Source: Hedera helix (Eukaryota > Streptophyta > Magnoliopsida > Apiales > Araliaceae). Taken from it: 64,000 nucleotides of DNA. The stretch is taken from NCBI GenBank assembly GCA_947179155.2, contig OX359264.1, positions 46,864,202-46,928,201 on the forward strand, in the 5' to 3' direction. Positions 11,587 to 24,264 of the stretch are shown here, one piece after another. A program made the position numbers and the translations under genes. Position 1 is the stretch's first letter, and every line of letters starts with the position of its first letter. The notes under the pieces were generated by a model. It was not told the DNA's origin. It searched no databases and was given only the letters and a program-made list of their open reading frames with translations.

Positions 11587-14340
11587 ATAGGTTAACCTAA
11601 TATGTGATAAGGTGATCCAACATGATTATTGAACCAATATACACTGGTGTGCGCTGCATTGTTAATGAATTGATATGTGATGGATCATACAATTTCGCTA
11701 CTCCCACGTTTGCCTTTGGCGTGGTGGAATAGTATTAGAGTCGAGTAGGACTCTTGAAGGGTTCACATGGAGTAAGGTTATGCTCCCACATTTGCATCTG
11801 GTGTGGTGGAGTACTATTATAATCAAATAAGGCTCTTGAAGGGACTAAAAAAAAGTGTGCTCAATAGTTACTACTATAATATGATACTTGTGATAGGTAT
11901 TCAAGTAAAACGTGATTTTTTTTGAAATATTTCACATGAATCCCATATTGGATAAATTCAAAAGTGTAAATAGGTTAACAAATATAGTAGAGTCTCAATT
12001 TAATAAGTTAACTTTTTAGGTAAAGAGGTGGTCCAACATACTTATTGGGTCAATTTACACAAGTGTGATGATGATGAATTGATGTGGGATGAATCATTCA
12101 ATTTCGCTACACCAATCACGAAAAAGCCAAACAAAAATATTTGCTATACAAACTAGTTTCCGTCAAAAAGATAATCTACAAAGTTTAAAAAAATATTCAT
12201 TAATGTACTTGTGTGAGATTTGTTATATATAAAATTGATACTTATTTTACACTGCATCCTCAACTTTAATTTTCTTAGTCTATAAAAGTGTTTTTTTAAG
12301 TTGTTAATTAGTTTTAAAGTAGTCACTTAATTAGTAAAGTGAACACTTTTATCCTCATAATTGAGACTTATGTTTAATTATGTTTCTTGAGTTTATATTT
12401 TGCAATTTTGAGCCATATGCTAACTAGTCACATTTATTTTAATGAAGGTAATATTGTCTAATGATTATATAAAATTTCCTTTAGGTGGCAAAAGAGGTTT
12501 CAAAATTTTAAATTTATATAGTCAAAAGACAGTTGTACTCTCATTAACATGACTGCAACTAGCACACGCTTGAAATTAAAAAGAATAAAATTGAATATAA
12601 GTGCTAATTTTGGAGATTAAAGTGTTCACTTTATCAGTTGAGAAAATAATTTAAAATTGCCTAACAATTTAGAAAGACAAATATGTAATTCAACCGTATT
12701 AATTGAATAACCTGTTTTCTTAATTTCAGCTCAGTCAGCTATAAATTAAGCTTGTAACGTATCAAAGAACTTATATCAAATTTGTACTGAACTGGTATTG
12801 TTATTGGCACCGATTCTAAATTTCATGAAATATAAGTGCTTGTTTGTTTATCATTTTATTGGAAGTTTACGGGGGTGTTTGCATGGAGATCCAAATGTAC
12901 TTGAGGTTTGTTTAGTGGAGTTATACGATATAGTGCAGTCAGATAAAACATTTTTAAAAATAGTGATTTTGACAAAAATGTTCTTAAAAGAAAATTAAAT
13001 TAATATTTGATTACATAATTATAGAAATTCTTTTAATTGTATTAATGATAATATTAAGATAACTGTGTAATATGAGATTTTATTTTCTTTTAACAATTTA
13101 AGAATAATTTTTTAGTTTGTAATTTTACTAAAAATGGAGGCCTTAAAAAGTATAAATTTTATGTTTCAGCTAAAAGTGTTATTTAATCCGAATCACTACT
13201 TTTTTAATTACTAAATACCCAAATATTTCTATATTTAATTTAGAAGTGCCTTTAGTCCATTTAAAAATTCTCCAAACGAGTTCTTACGTCTTAATAATTA
13301 AATTCGTTTGTACATATACAATTTATTTTACGCGTAACTTATTTAAGTTACAAATATTCAATTTCTTTTCAATTTATTTTCTTATTTTCTCTTTATTTGT
13401 AAATCCTAACGGAATGCTTAAAGCTTAAGCGTGTTTCTGTCTCATCACTTTAACATTCCTAGCAGTTAACATCTCCTCTCGCTTTCGCCCCCTCGTCCGC
13501 TGCGTACATTTGGTTACAAAATTACATGACTCCTACCAATACATTCCCTCAATCATTACTCTCAACACCCTTCCCCACTCACTCCCTCTTTCTCTCTCCT
13601 CTCTCTTCTCTCTTCTCTCATTCCTTTTTTCGAATTCAGAACTCCTGTCTCATTTTGTATCTCATTTACTGTACCATACATCTTATGTTTCAAATTATAA
13701 AGTTATTATTAATTTTATTAAAATTAATTTTAAATATTTTTAAATTTAAAATTAACATAAATTTATTTGGTTTATGTTAATACAATTATGAATATTATAA
13801 ATTATCTAAAAATTAATAATAATTATAAAATTTATTATTTTTCAAATTTAGATAAATTATATTAATTTTAAATTTAAAACTTAAATTATTATTAATCTTA
13901 TAATTTAGAACACATGAAATAATCCTTATCTATTTAAAAAATTAAGTGTAGATAAGTAACAAAATTGTATCTGACAACAATACATAACATATGAAATTAT
14001 ATCTAACAACTATACATAATATGGGATAAGTGATAATACATTATATTTAAATTCCTCTATCTCCTCTCCCTTTCTCTCTCTTTCCCTCTTTTCTCTCTCT
14101 TAAATCCACCTTTGCCTAAATTCCACCTCTTTCTTTTTCACCCATAATACAATACCACTACCATATTTGTACTCATACTCCACTCTCCTTCATATCTCTC
14201 AATATCAACAAGACTAGCCAGCTAGCCCAATCTTCATCTTTGAGTTTTGCACTCTTCCACCTTCTCTCTCCCTCCTTCCTTTTTTGGATTCTTCCTTTTC
14301 ATCATTTCTTTTTCTTGCTCCTAATTTTACATACACACAC
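11587..14340. other. Spacer between TRIM and YABBY gene, with diverged repeats
   Basis: No coding sequence is supported. Two related direct repeats of about 110-140 bp lie near 11590-11705 and 11970-12115. Both run from GGTTAAC to the shared word CAATTTCGCTAC and may be remnants of another small terminal-repeat element. Between them are two copies of a CTCCCAC...GTGGTGGA unit (about 11701 and 11782). The last kilobase is rich in CT tracts (13561-13625, 14050-14100), which is common in plant promoters and 5' leaders. Confidence 0.45.
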
Positions 14341-14343
14341 AAA

Positions 14344-14349
14344 CACGTG
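14344..14349 (+). promoter_or_regulatory. G-box-like CACGTG in YABBY promoter
   Basis: A perfect CACGTG palindrome lies about 100 bases before the YABBY start codon and 12 bases before the TATA box. In plants this is the core site of bHLH and bZIP factors. Use in vivo is only inferred from position. Confidence 0.4.
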
Positions 14350-14360
14350 TAATTCTTGAT

Positions 14361-14369
14361 CTATATATA
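14361..14369 (+). promoter_or_regulatory. TATA box of the YABBY gene
   Basis: CTATATATAG lies about 80 bases upstream of the start codon at 14446. This leaves room for a short 5' leader. It is the best TATA element in the region. Confidence 0.5.
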
Positions 14370-14445
14370 GCTACTTAGTTGATCAATCTGGAAACATAAA
14401 GAACTTTATCACGGATCTAAGTGATCTACAATTCTGCCTGAAAAA

Positions 14446-15304
14446 ATGTCACTGGAAATAACCTCCGATCGCTTTTGTTACGTCTGCTGCAACTTCTGCA
14501 ACACAATGCTAGCGGTACATATACTTCTTAATTTCTTTTTATCCTTTAAGTATATGGCACACGTATATACTTTAACCTAAGCTCATGTTTTTTATGTCCA
14601 TGAACCACAGAATTATTGTAAATAAATGAAGCTCGTCGCCACAAAATAAAGCATATGGTTAAGGGCTTGACCATCATGAAGATACAAAATAAATAAATAG
14701 ATTGAGCTGAAATTTGGACCGACTTGGATGTGCTAGAATTATTTTCATATTTTATCATTTTATGTTAAATTATGAGTGAGAGAAAAGTCATTAATTATGA
14801 TCTCAGTGATTCTTGAATTTTGATGATCTACCAAAAAAAAAAAAACAAGCAGGAGAATCTAGCTGCTTTTTTTTTTTTTTTAATGAATAAAAATAAATTC
14901 CATTGAGTCTATAGGTCTTAGGGTTTCTTCTAGGTCATTGGATAAGTCAACATGAAACTTTTTCCTGACCACTGAAAAAGTAGACCCTGCAGTTCGATTT
15001 TGAAACTTTACTACTCGTTCTTCTTTTCATGTTTAATTTATTTCACACAGACTTTTGAAATTACAAAATGAGTGTACCATTTTTATGATCTGTTCCGTGA
15101 TCTCCTTCTGTGGCAAGAACTTGTTCTGGGGGGAGGAATTAGCTGCTGCCAAAACAAATCGTGGCTGCAGGCTTAGTGTTTCTTCTTTTCTCCAATCCCG
15201 ACAGTTCTTTTCATCATAACTCATCATCACTCCTTTGACAAACCCTTTTGAGAGCTTTAATTTCTTATCATCTTTTTCCTCTTCTCTCTTTCTCTCTCAC
15301 ACAC

Positions 15305-15356
<52 letters not shown>

Positions 15357-18213
15357 CAGGTGGGCAAGAGGACATAAAAACCCTACAAGAACAAGATGCC
15401 GAAGAAGAACCTAATCTCGATCATATTGTTGTGTTGTGATTTCACATGAATTTAAATCGAATAATTCAAGAGTATAAATAGAGTAATAAGTAATAATGAA
15501 TCTGAAATTCAGTCTAATAACTGAAGATTTTGGATAAGGAATTAATATAACATGCTTATTGACTTGGTCAACAACATAACACAAGTGTATAGATGAATTA
15601 ATATACGAGGAATAATTTTACACACACTATAATTAAATACTACTTCAAATACTATATACATCTCAATCACTAAAAAGAGGGACCTGACACAGATTTTCTT
15701 ATCAGACTCTATCTTTCAATAGTTGAAATCAAAATATTGTGTTTGTTATTATGCACTTATACTTATCCATATATGAGATCCACTTGAGCATTTGAGTAGT
15801 CAACTTTATTCATGGCAATCGATATGGCAATATTGGATTTGCGGATTTATTAGTAGTTTGGTCTTGAATTTTATTAATTAATATATTGAGTTTGAGCCTA
15901 TATTATAGAATACATTAAACAAGAAAGACTAACCAAATATAAATATATCATATATTTTTATTTTTATTTTTCCGTTTATCATTTAATTTCTGTGTGATTG
16001 TCAATTATTTATTTTTAAATTCTCAAATCTTTTTCTTTCTTCTCTATGTGTGTGTGTATGTGTGTGAGTGATGTTAATGGCAGTGTTAGTATGTCAGATG
16101 GGAAAAGTCAGGGGCATCAAAAGAAAAACGTGAGACCCTTTCAATTTTTACATTAGACATGTCTCCTTAGTGACTAATCATAACCATGTGAAGCCCAAAC
16201 CTATGTAATAACCTTACTACCTCATATAGTAGCAAAGAAGTGGCATTGGTTTCTACACCCCAAGTTGGAAAAAGATAAAAAGAAGCCGAAAATGGTAGTT
16301 CAATTAACTTACTCAACCAAGAAAATTCTGGGTTCAGCTCAAGTTGGATAAAGGCACACTTCATGATGTTTTACTTGACTTACGGTCAGGTCAGGGTTAT
16401 CATGTAATGTAGCTCTTATTATTATGCCTTCTGCGAGTAGTGTACTATTCTTGAATTTGTGGTGAAAGAATGTATATACGTTACATTGTGTATTTTATCG
16501 ATCAGCATTTTTTAATAACCATAGTTGAGATGTTCTAATTTTATTTTTGAGATTTTTGGAGTTTAGTGGTGTATTATTCGTGATAAAAGAACATATATAC
16601 CTTTTTATCCTTCAGCGTTTTTTTTGGTAATCAAGTTGAGATGCTCTAATTTTATTTTGGGATTTTTTAGTTTAGTGGTGTACTTGAAACTCTAATATTC
16701 CCTTTTTGGGTTATATATATACTGCCATAAATTGAAAGACCAATTTCTGATACTACTTATTTGCTAGAGATAGAATAATCACTTGAGAGTTAGTTTGCTG
16801 GTTGTCATTTGTTTTCTTGAGATTTGACAAAGAATGTATATATTTTGGCAGGTTAGTGTTCCATGCAGCAGTATGACGACAATCACGACAGTGAGATGCG
16901 GGCACTGCGCAAATTTGTTGGCTGTTAATATGGGAGCTTCGCTTCAGACAATTCCTATTCAAGATCTTCAGGTATTATATATACTCGTATTTCTCTCGAA
17001 ATTTTTGATCACTCACTTTTTAATTTGTACGTACTTACTCTAATCCAAAATTAAAAATATATTTTCTTTTTTAGTCAATTCAAAATTAGAAACATTTATT
17101 CTTGTATAGATTATAAAAGAACGTGAACTTCCTAAATGCTATTACTTGTATTTTCAATAGGTTCATTAATTACTATCATACCATGATTACTGAATTTCTA
17201 ATTAATGTCTGCATTTTTAACTAATGCTTATGAATATGTTTAAAAAAATAAAATTATCCTTAAAAAGTTGTCTGTTTTATAAAATTATCTTCTAATGGCA
17301 AAGGTTCAATTCTACTTTTCTGGGCTAAGTCAAAGATTTAATTCTATTCGTTATATTTCAAGACAAAATCTGTACCAATGATAAAAAGTAGCGTTAATAT
17401 GAATCAGTTGACTAAATTGTAATATATCATAAAATTTTCTGCGTAGATGAATCTACGTTTGTGATATTGTTTTAGTAAGGGATTCTGTGAAATCCGAATA
17501 TTATTTATATCCTCTATAGGATGAAACATGCAAAAATGTCCCATGGGTTTTGCCCTCGTAATGTTTTTAATTATTAAACTTTTCCATTATTTATGCAAAA
17601 TTGTTACTTTTTAAGGTATAATTAGTAGTGTAAAACCGGCTCAAATGAGACATTTTAATTCGCACTACTAACTGTGTCTTAAGGGAGGGTTTTGACTAAT
17701 AACTAAACTCATGGGCAAAAACATTGCAACTAGATAAATTGAAGGGACAATTTTGCATTTTAATCTTAGACAAATAAACATTGTTCCCTCTTTTTTAATA
17801 CCGATATAGCCCATATATCTCACCCATATTTCTTTTTAAACCAAATGGGAGATTAGCAACTAATCAGACTATAAGCATGATTTGGGTTGCTTATCCTCGA
17901 TCCCAGCTCAGCAAATCCAGTAAACAAAAAAGTTATTGTTTTTCTGTTCACAGATATATAGATACTAATTTGGTGTACCCCAGTTTACTGATATATTTTC
18001 CAAAAAATGCTAGGAATATTTTTTTTTTGGCGATAATTAGATAGGATTGTTTGATAAATATGATTATAATTTGACCGGAAACATGTTGCAGAAACAACAG
18101 TCCAGCTTTGAAGATGCTAAGAAAGATTGTGGGTCTTCTTCTAAATGCAACAAATTTGCAGCATTCGAGTCTGCTGAGCAACAACCTAGAATGCCTGCCA
18201 TACGCCGTGAGCT

Positions 18214-18272
<59 letters not shown>

Positions 18273-21200
18273 ACACACATAAGCACACACGTATACACAC
18301 AGTGAAACAAATTATTGGTACAGAAAAAAATTATTTGCTATTTTTGTGCTCTAGAAAAAGAGTCTCACTATTTCTTGTTAGTGTATAATTAAATGACTCA
18401 AACGGACGTGATATCCTAAAGTTTATCACCAAATTTTATTATCATGATGCTGTCTATTAAATATATATTTAACACGTGTTTGTAATTGTTTTAACGATAT
18501 TTATTGTTCTGACAATTTAAATTTTGTTCTGACAATATTAGAAACCACTTATAATAAACTCTCAATGAATTAAGGATAAACGTGAATTAAAAATTTATTT
18601 TTAAAGTTTATAAATTAGACTCTATTTATAGAACAGATTGATAGAATATTAATTAATAGTTGTGGGGCTTATATTGCAGTCGTTTATACGGCTATACGTA
18701 TGTATGTCGGTTGATGGTGGAGGTATTAATGTGAACTAACTACTGACTTGCATTCTAAACAGTTTCAAAAGTTTCTATCATAAAAAAATTAAATAAAATT
18801 ATCTTCCCATCAGATTAGAGGAACACTACCATATGTATGTACATATGTGCTGAAGGACCACCTGAATTTTGCCCTTGATTGAGGACCCATATAGATTGTG
18901 ACCTTACATATCCACCCAACTCATCAATCACAACAATGGCCTGATCAATCACATTTTTCAACTCTTTTTGCAGCTTCAACCTTTATGTACACTTTCAGTA
19001 TAAGCCTTTAGGCCATTTCTAATCACCACTGCTTTTTAAAAATATATATTCTTGCTGTGATGATAGACACTTTAAAAAGTAGTTGTTGATACACTTCAGT
19101 AAATAATATGATCTACTATATTTTTATATATTTTTATGTTTTTTTTACATCCCTACAGTTGGATTTATCTATAGTAAAATTTGTAACCTATGGGATAACC
19201 GTAATCTTAAATTTAAGTATAATTAATGGCATAGATTTACTATTTTTCTTGATATTGAACAATAAGGTCTTTTATTAAATTTTCTAGAAGTCGATAGTAC
19301 TGTTAATTTCTTATTTTCTTGTTTTTCTTATCTATACTGTTAGATTTTTGCATATACATTTCTAAGATGTTGTTTTTATAGTCATATTTAGTTAAAACAT
19401 GCCTTAGAAACTATAAAACATGTTAACCCCTGATATAAGCCTTGTGCAATTTTACCGTGCTTCAACACGGTAATAACTTTTTGAAGCAATATATAGTTGA
19501 GTATAGCCAAATTTGCTTCAAATCTAAACCAAATATACATCATCTAAAGAAATTGCGAAATGAAAAATAATATCAATAGATGTATCTAAACTTCATTGTC
19601 ACATCTATGTATACACGTAAAGATGTATCTATATGTTTGAAGTTAAATCCATGCAAATTTATGCCACGTTTTCTAGTTACAACGATGCAATTTTGCATGC
19701 TATTTGTTTTGTTAACAAACATTACGTTTAACTATTTTTCACACTACTGTCAATATCTGCAGCCCCTGAGAAGAGACACCGTGTTCCTTCGGCATATAAC
19801 CGATTTATTAAGTAAGTTGGATAATCTTGTTGGGGATTTTTTATTTCTTCACTAATCATAGTTTTTGCAAGTTTTGTTCCCAGTTATAGAGTTGTGTACC
19901 GTTATAACAATTATGAAAGTGTTGCTAAATGTATATCGACTCTGATAACATTATTTTTGCTCTACGTACCGATATCAACTGTCTAAAAATATAATTCTGT
20001 TGCTCTTGGTGTTCCAAGTTCAAGTATCAAGTATTGTTAGAACTTAAGATGAAATAATAACAATCACACATAATATTAGATGAAGAACAGAAAATAAGAA
20101 CACGCGTTCACCAATTTGGCTAGTCCTGCTTGTCTGACGTATTCATTAGAAGCCTCACACGCTCTACAATGATTCACACACCAAACAATAATTTTTATAG
20201 TAACTAAAAAACCCTAGCTGCTATAACATGGGCTCAAGCCCAATACATTAGTAAATCAAATACTGGACCACTAATAAATCCCCAAGCCCAATTACACTAT
20301 TGCGCTTGGCTTCCAGGGGCGCTGCCCCCTTGCAACCCCCGCCAGCTCACCGGCGAGCTGGGCAACCGCTCGCTCACCGGGGAGCGAGATCCCTGATCAC
20401 CCTGTCGTAGTGGCCATTAGTCGAACCCGCAGAAGTATGAGCCAATCCCAACAAGTATCAAAGGTGAAACAAAAAATTATGACCTCATAATTGTTTAATT
20501 AGTTGATGTATTTGAGTTTGCAGGGAGGAAATTCAAAGGATAAAAGCCAGTAATCCAAATATCAGCCACCGTGAAGCCTTTAGCACTGCCGCTAAAAATG
20601 TAAGTACCCAGCTACTGTTTAGATAAAACCTCGTTAATTTGTGATAATTCCTCTATTATAATATTCTCTCCTTTCCGAGATTAGGGACGTATAATCTGAT
20701 TTTCTGGAGTCAATTTGCGAAATTTTGAAATAAAAAATAATACGAATTGATTTTATTTTATTTTAATATAAATAATAATAATTATTGTAAACTAAAAGAT
20801 AATACTAATTATTATATTTGTTGTTTTTAAAACTTAAACGAATTTATATGAAGATAATTTGATAGGTTTACTCCAGATTTTTTTTTCTTTCCGTATATTT
20901 AAGTAGTGCCCTCATGGCCTTCATCTTATAATGTATTACATCATTGCCGCATTTCTCCCCTTGATTTTAAAGTTTTACTATAATAACAAGAATGTTCAGT
21001 ATATAAATCAAGTTTAATAAGAGAAGGTATGTGAATTGAGTTCAGAAAATCTACGGTATCCTAGGCATATAATTAATTGGAGTTCCAAACTGTTAACTAT
21101 TTCAAATAGAAAACTTTAATGAATAGTGATGGTTAAGAACTGGTAAAGTAATTTACTTAATTATTTAACAATTAGACACAAAGAATTGAGATCTAACAAA

Positions 21201-22866
21201 GATAAATGCTTCAATTTGTACAGTAATGTTTAATATGTTTCTTGTAGTTTAGTTAATCTCACTTATACCAACTTATCTCATTACTAGAAAAAGGTATTCT
21301 GCGAGGGACTTGTCCGTTGTAATAAGCGATTTCCAGATGATGATATCAATCTGGTGTTATGATTTTTTTTATAATAATTATAACTTCATTATTGAGATAT
21401 GCAAGGAAAACTGTAGAAATTAAGAGATTATTAAACAAGCACATTAGATCATGTACAAGACTTTTGGCTAACCTGTTATTAGACAAAATTATTGAAAAAT
21501 TCTCTTAATTTTTACATTTTCTTGCCCTTTCGATACACAAATCAATTAGATGTATGTAGATTATGATGATGTCCCAATACAAAGAACTTCTAAACTTCAG
21601 TTCAAATGGAAAAATATTTCATTTTTTTTTTGTAAAATTTCATCCACTTCATATATAAAGCTTATACATATAAAGGATCAGGAAAACTAAAAACTAGATG
21701 GAATATTATATAAAAATCCTTAACAACGTTAGCTTGGATTTTGGAATCATGCATCCATAATTACTAGCAATATTTATTAAGGAAATTTTCTGATTAAAGA
21801 ATTGTTTGTTGCCTTAACTATAAGGCTTGTCTCTTCAAGTTGTATATTAATATTTATCTTCACATTATTTTTTTGCTAAGCTAAAATTTCATAAAACGAA
21901 AAAGATACAAAAAAAAAAAAAAAAAAAAGGCCAAACGCCAGAAACTGGATAACACTACCATCAATGGGCATACCCAATGATGGAGAACTAATCCAGATTA
22001 GCAATGATAAACTCCTTATACATAGATTTGTGCATATTTTTTCTAAACATATTGTAACTATAAAGCCTGCCTTTCACATTGTGAATAATCTGACGTCTAA
22101 TACAAGCTGGGTGGTTAGCCCCATGACCATGAATCCTATCATTTCGCTCCTTCCAAATCATATACACAGTAGCTGCAAGACCCAAGCACAACACCGATTT
22201 CCTAAGCTGGGAACCACAAAATTGAATAATAAACTCGGTGATCGCAAACCAAGACGAATCATTACCCCGCCAACCACAAAATCTCATAACAGAAAAGAAA
22301 ATTTGATAGGAGTAAGGGCAGTTAAAAAACAGATGATAAAAATTTTCATCATTTGTCTTGCACAACATACACACCTTATCAACATTCAGCCCATAGGAGA
22401 GAAGAACATCCTTAGTACGAAATCTTTTGTGAAAAGCCAGCCAAAGATAAAAAGAAAATCTAGGAACTCTTAGCTTATTCCAAACTAACTTCCACCAAGG
22501 AACCACGTTCGATCACTTATTCTCACAAATCATATAAATTAAGCCATGCAATCCTTAGATATAAATCTTATAATTATCAAAATCATTTAGCACTATCTTT
22601 ATGTCATCTTATCGACCTTCGGCTTTTTATAATTCATTAATTCTTTGTCTGTAGATCTGTTTGTCTGTCTATCTATCTATATATCTGTCACCGTCACACA
22701 AACGTCCTTTTTTGCGACGAAACCAACTTATTCGAGAAGGATGTGTCCGTCGCAATATCCTGCTTTTCTAATAGTTATAATTATTTTACGCGTTCACTAT
22801 TTTTTGCAGTGGGCACATTTTCCTCACATTCACTTTGGACCAAATAGCAACAAACAACCAAAGTAA
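14446..22866 (+). CDS. YAB2: YABBY transcription factor, YAB2 class
   Basis: This gene encodes a plant-specific nuclear DNA-binding protein. YABBY factors set abaxial identity and blade growth of leaves and floral organs. Exons are 14446-14514, 16852-16971, 18092-18206, 19763-19811, 20524-20599 and 22810-22866. All junctions are GT-AG and in frame, giving 161 residues. The C2C2 zinc finger is C15-x2-C18-x20-C39-x2-C42 (CNFC ... RCGHC). The HMG-like YABBY domain spans about residues 97-154, with RPPEKRHRVPSAYNRFIKEE, then NPNISHREAFSTAAKN, then WAHFPHIHFG. The VNMGASLQT stretch after the finger and the start MSLEITSDRF fit the YAB2 group better than FIL, YAB5, CRC or INO. The tail after HFG is short for the group (usually about 180 residues in all), but a stop follows cleanly. 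No reading-frame damage is seen, so the gene looks functional. Introns 1 and 5 exceed 2 kb and several introns carry mobile elements. Confidence 0.95.
15309..15353. repeat. (AT)n microsatellite in YABBY intron 1
   Basis: A pure AT array of about 22 units lies in intron 1, just after a CT-rich and CACA stretch. It is likely to vary in length. Confidence 0.9.
17520..17768. repeat. Foldback element in YABBY intron 2
   Basis: The two ends are imperfect inverted copies. The left end reads ATGCAAAAATGTCCC then TTTTGCCC. The right end, reversed, reads ATGCAAAATTGTCCC then TTTTTGCCC. The centre pairs TTAGTAGTG with CACTACTAA. This is a palindromic MITE-like structure of about 250 bp, with no coding content. 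The superfamily cannot be assigned. Confidence 0.45.
18221..18270. repeat. (TC)25 next to YABBY exon 3 donor
   Basis: A pure TC array starts 15 bases after the end of exon 3 (18206) and runs into a short CA tract. It gives spurious long open frames on both strands (for example 17948-18310), which are not genes. Confidence 0.92.
20035..20453. mobile_element. Solo LTR in YABBY intron 4, TSD AGTAT
   Basis: A 419-bp unit starts TGTTAG and ends CCAACA. It is flanked on both sides by AGTAT (20030-20034 and 20454-20458), a perfect 5-bp target duplication of the size LTR elements make. No internal retroelement sequence is present, so it is a solo LTR left by recombination. Orientation is not certain because the ends are near-palindromic. 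It carries a GC-rich patch with two hairpins (20342-20361 and 20369-20388). Confidence 0.85.
20342..20388. repeat. Twin GC hairpins inside the solo LTR
   Basis: CCAGCTC pairs with GAGCTGG (20342-20361), and CTCGCTC pairs with GAGCGAG (20369-20388). Both loops carry ACCGG or a close variant. The patch around them is far more GC-rich than anything nearby. Such structures occur in LTR R/U5 leaders, but a role here is a guess. Confidence 0.7.
21281..22775. mobile_element. CACTA-like non-autonomous DNA element in YABBY intron 5
   Basis: The left edge reads ACTAGAAAAAGGTATTCTGC and continues GAGGGACTTGTCCG. The right edge, reversed, reads ACTATTAGAAAAGCAGGAT then TTGCGACGGAC. These match each other as terminal inverted repeats and resemble CACTA (En/Spm) ends, which carry GCGACGGAC-type subterminal words. 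The outermost base is not C at either end, so the exact borders and the 3-bp duplication are unsure. Inside is a LINE fragment. The element ends only about 35 bases before the last YABBY exon. Confidence 0.55.
21900..22515 (-). pseudogene. LINE reverse-transcriptase tail fragment (zf-RVT)
   Basis: An open frame at 22506-21988 encodes the zinc-binding C-terminal region found after RT in plant non-LTR elements. Key words are WWKLVWNKLRVPRFSFYLWL, then CMLCKTNDEN, then HLFFNCPYS, then MIWKERNDRIHG. Upstream RT and endonuclease are absent, so this is a 3' fragment. The - strand 3' end runs into GGCGTTTGGCC and a long T run (the A run at about 21910-21928 on the + strand), a common ending of plant LINEs. 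Confidence 0.8.
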
Positions 22867-24264
22867 TTAGATCATGCAGTGGCAGGAGAGGGAGCTCAAA
22901 AGTCTCGTGCCTTCTACTAGTAAAACAATTCTTCATTTTGCGAATAAATCTGAGGTTCATGACGATAATCCTAACCATATTGGAAAACTATCATAAAAAC
23001 CTCATTTTCTTTGATTGATTTTAAGTTTTTGTTTTTGTTTCCTGTGTTATGATATAATTCCTTTGAAGGTTCTTGAATCTTTTACTCAGTGATTTTATTT
23101 GACACACGAACTTGCTTTATTGTTGTAACCATATATTATTATATATAATAATGCTCTTTATTTTTTAAATCTCATTATTTAATGTTAGAATGTTGGATTA
23201 TTTTGTTGCGAATGCTTTTGTTCTTATCATGATGAGAAATAGAAACATAACACGAAGCTACCTTCAACATCGGTAAAATCCCTTTCAATAGTATGCCGGA
23301 GTGGTGGGGATAACTAAGAATATTAGCATCTGAATATTTTCACAGCAAAAGTCCACAAATGGTTATTATCATGCGACTGGGTTCTGTTTGCATGCCCCCT
23401 AGAGCATAATTTTCTTAATTTATTGTGCCTATATCATTGCCTAGGTTGTCATATTTCTAGCTTCTCATAGCACTTCTATGGATAGGTTGACATCTTTGAT
23501 CATCCCTTTGAATATGAAACGACAGCGAGAGTTATTTTTAAATCGCGAGCACTTTTCAGTAGAATATGGACGGCAACAAGCACACTGGTTGGAAACCTGT
23601 TGTCAATAGGATCAATATCTTATATGTTTATATAGCCGTTATCAGTAAACTCTTAGTGACATATGCTTTGCTTATCAATAGTATCATTTTATTAAATCCT
23701 ATTACAAGAGTTTACACGTTTTGAATATTCTAAATTAAATAAGGTATCTCGTACTCAATTTCGTTCCCTGTAATTGTATATATAAATATACTGCCATATA
23801 ATTATAGAGAGAAGAGTTATGATATACCTAGCCTTGGAGTAAATTGCATGTGGTCGTTGATGGCTACTGTTGGACAGTACTCATATATCACAATCAGTGA
23901 TCAGGTCATTAATCAAATAAAGAAACTGAAGAACCAATACCCGGAATTTGATGGCACCTTATGCTATAAGTATTCAAAACACACTAGTTGACAAGACCAA
24001 CTTGTCCTTGGGATTCACCAAACAATGGCGCCTTCGTATATAAAGTTTTGTCTGGCCAAGAAAATTTTGAAGCAAACATTCCCGGCAAGTTTACCCTAAT
24101 CCTATACATGTATTTATGTGCTCTTTTTTCAGCAAAGGAAACCCTAGGGATCTTCACAATCAACCTACGTCAATATAGCAACTGGTAATGGGTATTTATT
24201 TCTCTATAAAGCGTCTCTCTCATGATGCAAAATATATACATAGGAGAATGGTCTATAGTAAATA
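22867..24264. other. YABBY 3' flank and spacer
   Basis: The YABBY 3' untranslated region must begin here. No clear polyadenylation signal can be singled out in such AT-rich DNA. I recognise no further gene. An open frame at 23988-24188 has no motif I know. Confidence 0.4.

Noticed and set aside
16834..17043. Separate small gene with CGHC motif
   Set aside because: It is YABBY exon 2 read past its donor at 16971.
17948..18388. Open frames on both strands through the TC array
   Set aside because: They are produced by the dinucleotide repeat and overlap YABBY exon 3 out of frame or run past its donor.
22645..22866. Small gene ending HFPHIHFG
   Set aside because: Only the part from 22810 is coding, as YABBY exon 6. 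The rest is intron and CACTA-like end.
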